A model generated the notes under the pieces. It ran no database searches. It saw nothing but the letters and a program-made list of their open reading frames with translations, and was not told the origin of the DNA. From Piscirickettsiaceae bacterium (lineage in GTDB: Bacteria; Pseudomonadota; Gammaproteobacteria; Nitrosococcales; Methylophagaceae), in assembly GCA_030620285.1 (NCBI GenBank), contig JAUXFA010000067.1:1-6722 (forward strand): a stretch of DNA of 6,722 nucleotides, read 5' to 3'. Shown piece after piece: positions 1-5,578 of this stretch (position 1 is the first letter of the stretch; each line of letters begins with the position of its first letter). Position numbers and translations under genes: made by a program.

Positions 1-1408
1 AGACCGCTTGGCCTTCCGACTTCCACACTTCTTCCAAATCCGCATATTCACGTGCCAATTTTTTCATTTCAGTTTCAAGTATTTGTAAGCGTTTTTTTGA
101 CGCATCATCGGATTCTTTTTTCAATGCAACTCGTTCGATCTTGAGTTGAATTAATCGGCGCTCCATCCGATCTAGTGATTCAGGTTTAGAATCAATTTCC
201 ATCCGAATACGACTTGCTGCTTCATCAATTAAATCAATCGCTTTATCCGGCAACATGCGGTCACTAATATAGCGATGCGATAAAGTTGCTGCTGCGACAA
301 TGGCAGGATCAGTAATATTGACCCCATGATGCACCTCATAACGTTCACTTAAACCACGCAAAATACCAATGGTATCTTCGACGCTTGGCTCACCGACTTG
401 TACTTTCTGAAATCGACGCTCTAAGGCAGCATCTTTCTCAACATACTGGCGATATTCATCCAAAGTAGTTGCACCAATGCAATGTAGCTCGCCTCGTGCT
501 AATGCGGGTTTCAACATATTACCAGCATCCATAGCGCCTTCCGCCTTCCCTGCACCCACCATGGTATGAAGTTCATCAATAAACAGAATAATTTGACCTT
601 CTTGTTTGGACAAATCTTTTAATACCGCTTTTAGTCTTTCTTCAAATTCCCCTCGAAATTTTGCTCCAGCAATTAAAGCGCCCATATCAAGTGATAATAG
701 TCGTTTATTTTTCATGCCTTCTGGCACTTCGCCATTGATTATCCGCTGAGCTAATCCTTCAGCAATCGCTGTTTTACCCACACCTGGCTCACCAATTAAC
801 ACTGGATTATTTTTAGTGCGTCGCTGTAATACTTGAATGGTACGGCGAATTTCATCATCACGACCAATCACTGGATCTAACTTGCCCTTTTCGGCTTGTT
901 CAGTGAGATCAATAGTATATTTTTCTAATGCTTGTCGTTGTTCTTCCGCATTCGGATCGGTCACTTTTTCACCGCCACGAATCTTATCAATTGTCGCCTC
1001 TATAACCGCTTTATTAGCACCATTTTTCCGTAATAATTCACCATGCTGTTGTGTATCTTCAACCACAGCCAATACAAATAATTCACTTGAAATATATTGA
1101 TCTTGTCGCTTTTGAGACAACCTATCTGTTTGATTAAACAAACGACTGGTATCTTGTGAAATATGAATATCACCCGAACCACCTTCAACTTGTGAAAGTC
1201 GATTGAGTTGTCCTTGCAAGTCCGCCTGATAGGCGGTTACATTGACACCACTTTGTGCCAATAGTGGTTTTACCGTTCCTGATCGTTGTTCTAATAAAGC
1301 TAGCATCAAATGAGCTGGCTCGATGAATTGATGATCACGCCCCACAGCCATACTTTGAGCAGCACCCAAGGCTTCTTGAAACTTACTAGTTAATTTTTCG
1401 ATTTGCAT
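1..1408 (-). CDS. clpB: ClpB protein disaggregase (AAA+ Hsp100 ATPase), N-terminal 469 residues, cut by the left window edge
   Basis: ClpB is a cytoplasmic hexameric ATPase that works with DnaK/DnaJ/GrpE to pull proteins out of heat-induced aggregates. The frame is open without a stop from the ATG at 1408-1406 to the edge, giving 469 codons of a protein usually about 860 long. Visible parts are the N-terminal substrate-binding domain (about 1-145, starting [14 protein letters not shown]), first ATPase domain with Walker A GEPGVGKT at 206-213, Walker B IILFIDE at 273-279 (catalytic Glu279), arginine-finger pair R331/R332 in ALERRFQ, and the start of the middle coiled-coil domain (from about 405, [11 protein letters not shown] at 440). 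Numbering matches my recollection of E. coli ClpB without a gap. The second ATPase domain lies outside the window. A GAGGA ribosome site 8 nt upstream supports this ATG; another ATG 7 nt upstream is out of frame. Expression is probably heat-inducible through the promoter at 1444-1472. ClpA and ClpC are less likely because of the middle domain and the N-domain sequence. Confidence 0.97.
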   Translation of the reverse strand, partial: MQIEKLTSKFQEALGAAQSMAVGRDHQFIEPAHLMLALLEQRSGTVKPLLAQSGVNVTAYQADLQGQLNRLSQVEGGSGDIHISQDTSRLFNQTDRLSQKRQDQYISSELFVLAVVEDTQQHGELLRKNGANKAVIEATIDKIRGGEKVTDPNAEEQRQALEKYTIDLTEQAEKGKLDPVIGRDDEIRRTIQVLQRRTKNNPVLIGEPGVGKTAIAEGLAQRIINGEVPEGMKNKRLLSLDMGALIAGAKFRGEFEERLKAVLKDLSKQEGQIILFIDELHTMVGAGKAEGAMDAGNMLKPALARGELHCIGATTLDEYRQYVEKDAALERRFQKVQVGEPSVEDTIGILRGLSERYEVHHGVNITDPAIVAAATLSHRYISDRMLPDKAIDLIDEAASRIRMEIDSKPESLDRMERRLIQLKIERVALKKESDDASKKRLQILETEMKKLAREYADLEEVWKSEGQAV

Positions 1409-1416
1409 ACTGCATA

Positions 1417-1421
1417 TCCTC
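1417..1421 (-). promoter_or_regulatory. Ribosome binding site of clpB
   Basis: GAGGA on the minus strand lies 8 nt before the ATG at 1408. It decides between two closely spaced ATGs: the upstream one (1415-1413) is only 1 nt from the site and is out of frame with ClpB. Confidence 0.8.
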
Positions 1422-1443
1422 ATTTATCTTTTGGTTGATAAAG

Positions 1444-1472
1444 ACATGGGGAGGAAATAGTATTAAATCAAG
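1444..1472 (-). promoter_or_regulatory. Heat-shock (sigma-32/RpoH) promoter of clpB
   Basis: On the minus strand, a -35 element CTTGATT (1472-1466) is followed after 14 nt by a -10 element CCCCATGT (1451-1444). The known RpoH consensus is CTTGAAA, 13-17 nt, CCCCATnT, so the -10 matches fully and the -35 matches 5 of 7. Transcription should start near 1437, leaving a leader of roughly 30 nt before the clpB ATG. The promoter lies wholly in the gap between the histidine kinase stop and clpB. RpoH control of clpB is established in gammaproteobacteria, so motif and gene identity support each other. Confidence 0.88.
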
Positions 1473-1491
1473 TACCCTTACAAAATAAAGG

Positions 1492-3615
1492 TTATTTTAC
1501 AACAGGAAACTGAATTCGGAATTCGGCACCAGGCTCACCATTGACCACATCAATTTGGCCATTCATACCCACTGTCATCTGATGTACCAAAGCTAAACCA
1601 ATACCTGTACCAACTGTTTCACGAGTTAATTCACTTTCACTGCGATAAAATAATTGAAAAATTTTCTTCATTTGTTGTTTAGCAATACCTGGGCCATAAT
1701 CTCGCACACTAAACTGAATTTGGCTATTGCTCAATTGTTGGCAAGATAATTCAATTTTTTTACTGTCTGACTGGGCAGAAAATTTGATGGCATTATCGAC
1801 CAAATTAATCATGATTTGAGTAAACCAATCTGCATCAATATTTAAGGTGGCTTGTGCAGCCTCTTGATCACACTGCAATACTAACTCAAACCTTGCCTGC
1901 TTGATTTGAGTAGAGACTTTTTCTTGAACACTGTCTATTAACTCTGCCACAATTATGTTTTGCAGATCGACTTGCTGCTTATTTCTAGTCAATTTTGCCA
2001 TTAGCAATACATTATTGATTAGCCGAGATAGCCGTTCGCTTTCATCAAAGATAAAGTCATAATAGCTTTTTTTCTTATCTTCACTGGCCCAACCTTCACG
2101 TAACATTTCGCCATACATGCGAATAGAGGTAAGTGGTGTTTTTAATTCATGACTAACAGCAGAAACAAAATCTTGTTGCTGATTGGCAAGATTAATCTGG
2201 CCAACTCCCAGCCGATACATCAAATAAAAACCAATGCACAAAACCAATGCCAGTATTAATGCTAACCACTTAATTACTGTGCCACCTGGACCTGCTGGCA
2301 ACTGAGTAATACTAAATAATAATTGCATATCACTTAGCGGATCAGATAGCCGTGTTTGATAGAGTATTTCACCTGTTAATTCACGACTACTCGATACATA
2401 ACCTTGTCTTGTTTGGCTGGTGAATGCTTGCAGAACATTACCTTGATATGCCACTAATAAATTACTCATCGCCGACAAAGCTGTGTTTCTAAATGCGGCA
2501 TTAATAATGTGATCTAAGAAAGATTGCTGCTCGATTAGCACTCCTTGAATATAACGTTGTTCATTGAGCCAAACTTTACGAAATAGTACAAAATGACCAC
2601 TATCTAATTGGCTAAGCTCAAAGGGGTCAACTTCACTTTCAAAGGTATTGATGCGCAATGGAGCTAAGTTGGATTGCATAGTAGGGCTAGCCGCTATTGC
2701 AACTGATTCAGTTACATCAAGATCGTATTTTGCACTTGAATCCCTCACCGCTTCAGGCAAAACACTTTGTTCTTTGCGAGCACGATTTTCGATAGTCTTA
2801 GTACGTTCAGTTTGTCGCTGTTTTTCCTTCATTAGTACTTGTTCAGCCAAGATGTCTTGATAATTTTGTTCTAATTTTAGATCTTCTACCCGCCCTAATT
2901 TACCTTCTGATTGAGACTTTTTAGGCAAGCTCTTTGCTAACTGATCAAAAGCGGATTGGCCTTGTATTGAAGGCTGAAATTCATCTTCTAATACTACAAC
3001 TTCAGTGCTCTCTATTGATGATGGAAGATCTCTAGCAATACTCGAAAAAATAGCGTCATCTTCGCCTTCGGTATCTTGGCGTTTATCTTTATTTAATTCC
3101 AAACCACCGGTATGTTCATTTTGAACTAAACGATTATCACTTAAGATAGTTTGAATCTTATTATGCAGCGCCAGCCTCTCGACTAACTCGGTATCAGTCA
3201 CCCCATAATTATTAGCCTGCTCGACCACTTCAGGTATTAATGGCGTTTTTAATTTACCTAATGAATCTACTTGAAAATAACCAATCAGCCCCGGTATTTC
3301 CGATGCGATTGGATAAATTGAAAGTGGTGAACGTTGGAAAAAACTTACAGCAGGATCACCCACTACATTCAAAAATGAATAATCAGTAAAAGACCGCTGT
3401 TGTTCGGCATTAATCAATTGTAAAAATTGATTATCAATACGTGTCGCCAACTCATTTGCCATCACTTGATGTTGATGAAATGTTTCCCATTTTAGACGGC
3501 TATAAGATTGCTGAATTAATAATGCTGTGGGTATCACTAGGGCTAGAAAAAACATTGTCAGCCAACGTCGTAGTGTTTTCTGATCTAGGCCTATTAGCTT
3601 ATTTTTTAACATCAT
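1492..3615 (-). CDS. Membrane-bound sensor histidine kinase with large periplasmic sensor region (two-component system)
   Basis: A 707-residue inner-membrane kinase that should autophosphorylate and pass phosphate to the regulator encoded just upstream. TM1 is at about 18-34 and TM2 at about 449-467, leaving about 410 residues in the periplasm. That region has two folded-looking blocks (about 45-150, with QRSPLSIYP and IPGLIGYFQVDSLG; and about 310-445) separated by a charged E/K/D/Q-rich stretch (about 165-305, partly coiled-coil). After TM2 come HisKA with SHELKTPL (phospho-acceptor His489), N box NLVDNAIKF (604-612), G1 DYGPGI (639-644), F box FQLFYR (653-658) and G2 GTGIGL (669-674). All catalytic motifs are intact. 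I see no clear HAMP domain; only about 15 residues separate TM2 from HisKA. The ATG at 3615 directly follows the regulator's TAA; a second in-frame ATG at 3612 is equally possible. No strong ribosome site is visible, so translation is probably coupled to the regulator. The ligand is unknown. It is not assignable as CpxA or another named kinase. Confidence 0.95.
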   Translation of the reverse strand: MMLKNKLIGLDQKTLRRWLTMFFLALVIPTALLIQQSYSRLKWETFHQHQVMANELATRIDNQFLQLINAEQQRSFTDYSFLNVVGDPAVSFFQRSPLSIYPIASEIPGLIGYFQVDSLGKLKTPLIPEVVEQANNYGVTDTELVERLALHNKIQTILSDNRLVQNEHTGGLELNKDKRQDTEGEDDAIFSSIARDLPSSIESTEVVVLEDEFQPSIQGQSAFDQLAKSLPKKSQSEGKLGRVEDLKLEQNYQDILAEQVLMKEKQRQTERTKTIENRARKEQSVLPEAVRDSSAKYDLDVTESVAIAASPTMQSNLAPLRINTFESEVDPFELSQLDSGHFVLFRKVWLNEQRYIQGVLIEQQSFLDHIINAAFRNTALSAMSNLLVAYQGNVLQAFTSQTRQGYVSSSRELTGEILYQTRLSDPLSDMQLLFSITQLPAGPGGTVIKWLALILALVLCIGFYLMYRLGVGQINLANQQQDFVSAVSHELKTPLTSIRMYGEMLREGWASEDKKKSYYDFIFDESERLSRLINNVLLMAKLTRNKQQVDLQNIIVAELIDSVQEKVSTQIKQARFELVLQCDQEAAQATLNIDADWFTQIMINLVDNAIKFSAQSDSKKIELSCQQLSNSQIQFSVRDYGPGIAKQQMKKIFQLFYRSESELTRETVGTGIGLALVHQMTVGMNGQIDVVNGEPGAEFRIQFPVVK

Positions 3616-4314
3616 TTAACCGTGTAAACGATAACCAGCACTGCGCACGGTCGTTAAATATTGTGGCTGAGAAGGATCGGGCTCAATCTTACGGCGAAGT
3701 TTGGCGATATGAATATCGACTGTGCGTGTTTCTAGCTCAATATTATCGGCATAGCCCCATATTTTATGCAGTAATTCATCTCGTGAAACAGGTCGTTGTG
3801 AATTAGCGTGCAAGTATTGCAATATTTCTATTTCACGACGGGTAAAAGAGAGTGTTTGTCCGGCACATTGACCTGATAAGTTTTGACAATCTATGGTGAC
3901 ATCATCAGCCAGCTGAATATGCTCATTTTGATCGATCACATTATGTGTTCGGCGTAATACCGCTTGCACTCTTAACACCAGTTGAGCGACCGAAAAAGGC
4001 TTGGCAATATAATCATCTGCACCGAGGGTTAGACCTTCGATAATGTCGTCATCACTGCTTTTGGCCGTCAGCATAATAATAGCTTGGTCACGATCGTGCT
4101 CACGGATCTGATTACAAATCTCAAAGCCATTTAAACTCGGCAGCATCACGTCTAGTAATACCAAATCAAATTTCTCAGTAAGCGCTTTATCTAAGCCCTC
4201 AGCACCATCAGCTGAAAAATCGACCTCATAGCCGTGATAGACAAAAACATCTATCAAACCTTCACGGATAGCGGCCTCATCTTCAACAATTAATATTCGT
4301 AGTTTTTGTTGCAT
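3616..4314 (-). CDS. OmpR/PhoB-family DNA-binding response regulator
   Basis: A cytoplasmic transcription factor of 232 residues, the usual length. The receiver domain (about 5-120) shows the acidic pocket E11/D12, phospho-acceptor Asp55 in LVLLDVMLPSLNG, switch Thr83 in MLTAK and Lys105 in YIAKPF. The winged-helix DNA-binding domain (about 132-230) has the recognition-helix segment TRTVDIHIAKLRRKI (196-210) and the closing YLTTVRSAGYRL typical of the family. I chose ATG 4314 (MQQKLRILIVEDE); a GTG at 4320 would add only two residues, and neither has a good ribosome site. The stop TAA abuts the kinase ATG, so the pair is co-transcribed and very probably cognate. The gene diverges from the PspA operon, and the TGTAAA repeats between them are the natural candidates for its binding sites (inference). 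It cannot be equated with CpxR, PhoB or another named regulator from sequence alone. Confidence 0.96.
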   Translation of the reverse strand: MQQKLRILIVEDEAAIREGLIDVFVYHGYEVDFSADGAEGLDKALTEKFDLVLLDVMLPSLNGFEICNQIREHDRDQAIIMLTAKSSDDDIIEGLTLGADDYIAKPFSVAQLVLRVQAVLRRTHNVIDQNEHIQLADDVTIDCQNLSGQCAGQTLSFTRREIEILQYLHANSQRPVSRDELLHKIWGYADNIELETRTVDIHIAKLRRKIEPDPSQPQYLTTVRSAGYRLHG

Positions 4315-4346
4315 GAACACAGTCTAAAACTTTCCCACTGATGTTA

Positions 4347-4363
4347 TGTAAATTTTTTGTAAA
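4347..4363 (+). promoter_or_regulatory. Tandem TGTAAA direct repeat, candidate response-regulator box
   Basis: TGTAAA occurs at 4347-4352 and again at 4358-4363, 11 nt apart, about one helical turn. This is the arrangement expected for a dimer of an OmpR-family regulator binding head to tail. Read as GTAAA-N6-GTAAA it also fits the published CpxR box pattern (GTAAA, 4-8 nt, GTAAA). A related TGTGAC follows at 4367. The repeat lies between the regulator and the PspA gene, so it could act on either promoter. Binding is inferred, and the A/T-rich sequence makes chance matches possible. Confidence 0.45.
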
Positions 4364-4423
4364 AAATGTGACCTAAGGTTTTACCAAAATGTGTCTATTT
4401 AACTTGTACCTCCCCCTCTACAC

Positions 4424-4443
4424 TGTAAATCGTGACATTTACA
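4424..4443. repeat. Perfect inverted repeat TGTAAAT-N6-ATTTACA upstream of the PspA gene
   Basis: The arms at 4424-4430 and 4437-4443 are exact reverse complements of 7 bp around a 6-nt centre. The left arm repeats the TGTAAA half-site found at 4347 and 4358, so this may be a second operator for the same protein in the opposed orientation, or a site for a dimeric repressor. It could alternatively form a short A/T-rich hairpin in the pspA leader RNA. It lies 21 nt before the ATG at 4465 and just upstream of the ribosome site. Confidence 0.5.
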
Positions 4444-4451
4444 TTAAATTT

Positions 4452-4457
4452 GGAGGT
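4452..4457 (+). promoter_or_regulatory. Strong ribosome binding site of the PspA-family gene
   Basis: GGAGGT lies 7 nt before the ATG at 4465. It settles the start: the longer reading from a GTG at 4432 would translate through this site and begin inside the inverted repeat, adding 11 residues that do not look like PspA. Confidence 0.9.
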
Positions 4458-4464
4458 AATAAAA

Positions 4465-5001
4465 ATGGCATTAATTACACGACTATCAAGACTGTTTCAT
4501 GCAGATATGAATGCGGTACTTGATCATATAGAAGAACCTGAATTGCTACTTAAACAAGCTATTCGTGAAATGGAAGAAACACTGTCAAATAATGAACGAC
4601 AAATAAAGTTATTCGATTTTGAGCAGAAAAAGTTGTCGAGCAAACAAGATGACATCAAACAATCATTAACGGATTTAGATGAACAATTAGAAGTCTGCTT
4701 CGAATCTGATAAAGATGATTTGGCACGTAGCTTAATAAAGCGAAAACTCGAAACGCAGCAACTCCTAAAATCCTTAAACAAACAACAAATAACGTCACAA
4801 GAAAATTCTACTCAGCTGAAATCACAATTATCAGAACATCGGTCTCAACTGGAAAGCATGAAACAAAAAGCAGCCATATTTAAGCAAACAAACACCGATG
4901 ATGATGCTAGCGAACCATGGTCTAGGCATTCATTTTCTGTGCAACAGGAAGATATCGAAGTTGCTTTTATCCATGAAAAACAAAAATGGAGTCAGTCATG
5001 A
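4465..5001 (+). CDS. PspA/IM30-family envelope-stress protein, short form
   Basis: PspA-family proteins are peripheral inner-membrane coiled-coil proteins of the ESCRT-III superfamily that stabilise damaged membranes. This one has 178 residues against about 220 for E. coli PspA. An amphipathic N-terminal helix (MALITRLSRLFHADMNAVLD, 1-20) resembles the PspA membrane-binding helix and leads into EEPELLLKQAIREMEETL (23-40), matching the conserved EDP and IQEMEDTL region. A long charged helical hairpin follows (about 41-140), with DDLARSLIKRK (84-94) corresponding to the EDLARAAL region. The tail (141-178, TNTDDDASEP then a short helix ending EKQKWSQS) is much shorter than PspA's, so the last one or two helices appear missing or replaced. 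The frame is intact and the stop overlaps the next gene as ATGA, so this is a natural short form, not a frameshift. It heads a three-gene operon divergent from a two-component system. I read it as a PspA paralogue and do not assume it is the PspF-controlled pspA. Confidence 0.88.
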   Translation: MALITRLSRLFHADMNAVLDHIEEPELLLKQAIREMEETLSNNERQIKLFDFEQKKLSSKQDDIKQSLTDLDEQLEVCFESDKDDLARSLIKRKLETQQLLKSLNKQQITSQENSTQLKSQLSEHRSQLESMKQKAAIFKQTNTDDDASEPWSRHSFSVQQEDIEVAFIHEKQKWSQS

Positions 5002-5567
5002 AAACAGCTACTTTTCCTGAGGGAATTTTTGTTGCTCTCGTCTTTAGTTTTCTGAGCAGCATAGTCTTTTTTAGCCTGTCATCACTATTTTCGACCAGTA
5101 TTGTCATTCATTTGTTAATCAGTGGACTGACATTTAGTTACATCCTGTATTTATTAAGTCGAAGTAAAGAGCGTGTTGGCCGGATCATGGTAATAACTCT
5201 CTGGTTTATCAGCATTATTAGTCTATGGTTTGTTTGGCCACCGATCACATTATTTATATTAGGACACTTGATCACCATTTGGCTGGTCCGGTCGTTATAT
5301 TTTTATTCCAGTTTAATTTCATCATTAACTGATCTTGCATTAAATGGCTTCAGTATCGGCTTTGCTTTTCTGGTTGCGAGCCATACCAATAGCTTATTTT
5401 TAACTCTTTGGTGTTTTTTTCTTAGCCAGGCATTGTTTGTGATGATCCCCAAAAACATCAAAAAATCAGCGTCTAACAAATCAATTTCTTTTGATAATGA
5501 TGACAATTTTCAACGTTCGTATCGTGCGGCTGAAACAGCTGTTCGCCAACTTTCGACTACACAATAA
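4998..5567 (+). CDS. Polytopic inner-membrane protein, about six transmembrane helices, unrecognised family
   Basis: I do not recognise this 189-residue protein. Hydrophobic segments at about 10-29, 33-54, 62-80, 82-100, 110-128 and 131-150 suggest six helices. Basic residues fall in alternate loops (RSKERVGR at 55-62, R98, PKNIKK at 151-156), which is consistent with both ends in the cytoplasm. The tail (about 151-189) is polar, with an acidic patch DNDD (166-169) and a helical FQRSYRAAETAVRQL (171-185). The ATG at 4998 overlaps the preceding stop as ATGA and has GGAG 6 nt upstream; an in-frame ATG at 4986 would add four residues and overlap that site. Its position between a PspA-family gene and an exported vWA gene suggests it links the cytoplasmic PspA protein to the periplasmic partner, for example by recruiting PspA through its tail. 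That role is inferred from context only. It does not resemble PspB or PspC. Confidence 0.85.
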   Translation: MKTATFPEGIFVALVFSFLSSIVFFSLSSLFSTSIVIHLLISGLTFSYILYLLSRSKERVGRIMVITLWFISIISLWFVWPPITLFILGHLITIWLVRSLYFYSSLISSLTDLALNGFSIGFAFLVASHTNSLFLTLWCFFLSQALFVMIPKNIKKSASNKSISFDNDDNFQRSYRAAETAVRQLSTTQ

Positions 5568-5572
5568 AGGAA
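5566..5572 (+). promoter_or_regulatory. Ribosome binding site of the vWA gene
   Basis: AAAGGAA overlaps the preceding stop codon, with its AGGA core 7 nt before the ATG at 5579. This ties the vWA gene to the same transcript as the membrane-protein gene. Confidence 0.75.
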
Positions 5573-5578
5573 CTTATT

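Larger units (their letters stand above)
4407..4458 (+). promoter_or_regulatory. Possible Shine-Dalgarno-sequestering leader structure of the PspA gene
   Basis: TACCTCC (4407-4413) is the exact reverse complement of GGAGGTA (4452-4458), which contains the whole Shine-Dalgarno sequence. The 7-bp inverted repeat at 4424-4443 nests inside, so the RNA could fold as an outer stem of seven pairs, an internal loop (10 and 8 nt) and an inner hairpin with a 6-nt loop. This would hide the ribosome site. It requires a transcript starting at or before about 4407, which the sequence does not establish. The outer complementarity may be chance. Confidence 0.3.
4321..4464. promoter_or_regulatory. Divergent control region between the two-component system and the PspA operon
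   Basis: This is the only sizeable non-coding stretch in the right half of the window, and it must hold the promoters for both directions. It is AT-rich and carries several TGTAAA-like half-sites, a perfect palindrome and a C-rich tract (4409-4418). No strong sigma-70 promoter is visible in either direction. TCTATT (4394-4399) or TACACT (4419-4424) could be -10 elements for the plus strand, each 4 of 6 against consensus and without a good -35. On the minus strand TTTACA (4352-4347) could be a -35 with a poor -10. Weak core promoters next to repeated half-sites fit activator-dependent transcription. No sigma-54 GG-N10-GC element was found. Confidence 0.6.

Noticed and set aside
837..1188. Short open frames on either strand inside the clpB region
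   Set aside because: The ClpB frame is continuous here and matches the family residue by residue; the others are shadows.
1482..1498. Perfect inverted repeat AAAATAA-AGG-TTATTTT overlapping the kinase stop codon, as a terminator
   Set aside because: The stem is entirely A/T with a 3-nt loop and no following T-run in a GC-stem context, so it is too weak for an intrinsic terminator. It is probably chance in AT-rich sequence.
3441..3806. 121-codon open frame on the plus strand spanning the kinase-regulator junction
   Set aside because: It is antisense to two clearly real genes, has no ribosome site and resembles no protein family; it is a shadow frame.
3616..4314. Naming the regulator and kinase CpxR/CpxA because of the GTAAA repeats
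   Set aside because: The kinase is far longer than CpxA with a different sensor region, and neither cpxP nor other Cpx context is present. The box alone does not identify the pair.
4432..4464. Longer N-terminus of the PspA-family protein from a GTG at 4432
   Set aside because: The added 11 codons run through the inverted repeat and the GGAGGT ribosome site, and PspA proteins begin directly with the amphipathic helix that starts at 4465.
4321..4464. Sigma-54 promoter, as in enterobacterial psp operons
   Set aside because: No GG-N10-GC pair in a TGGCAC/TTGC context could be found on either strand of the divergent region, and no PspF-like gene is in the window.
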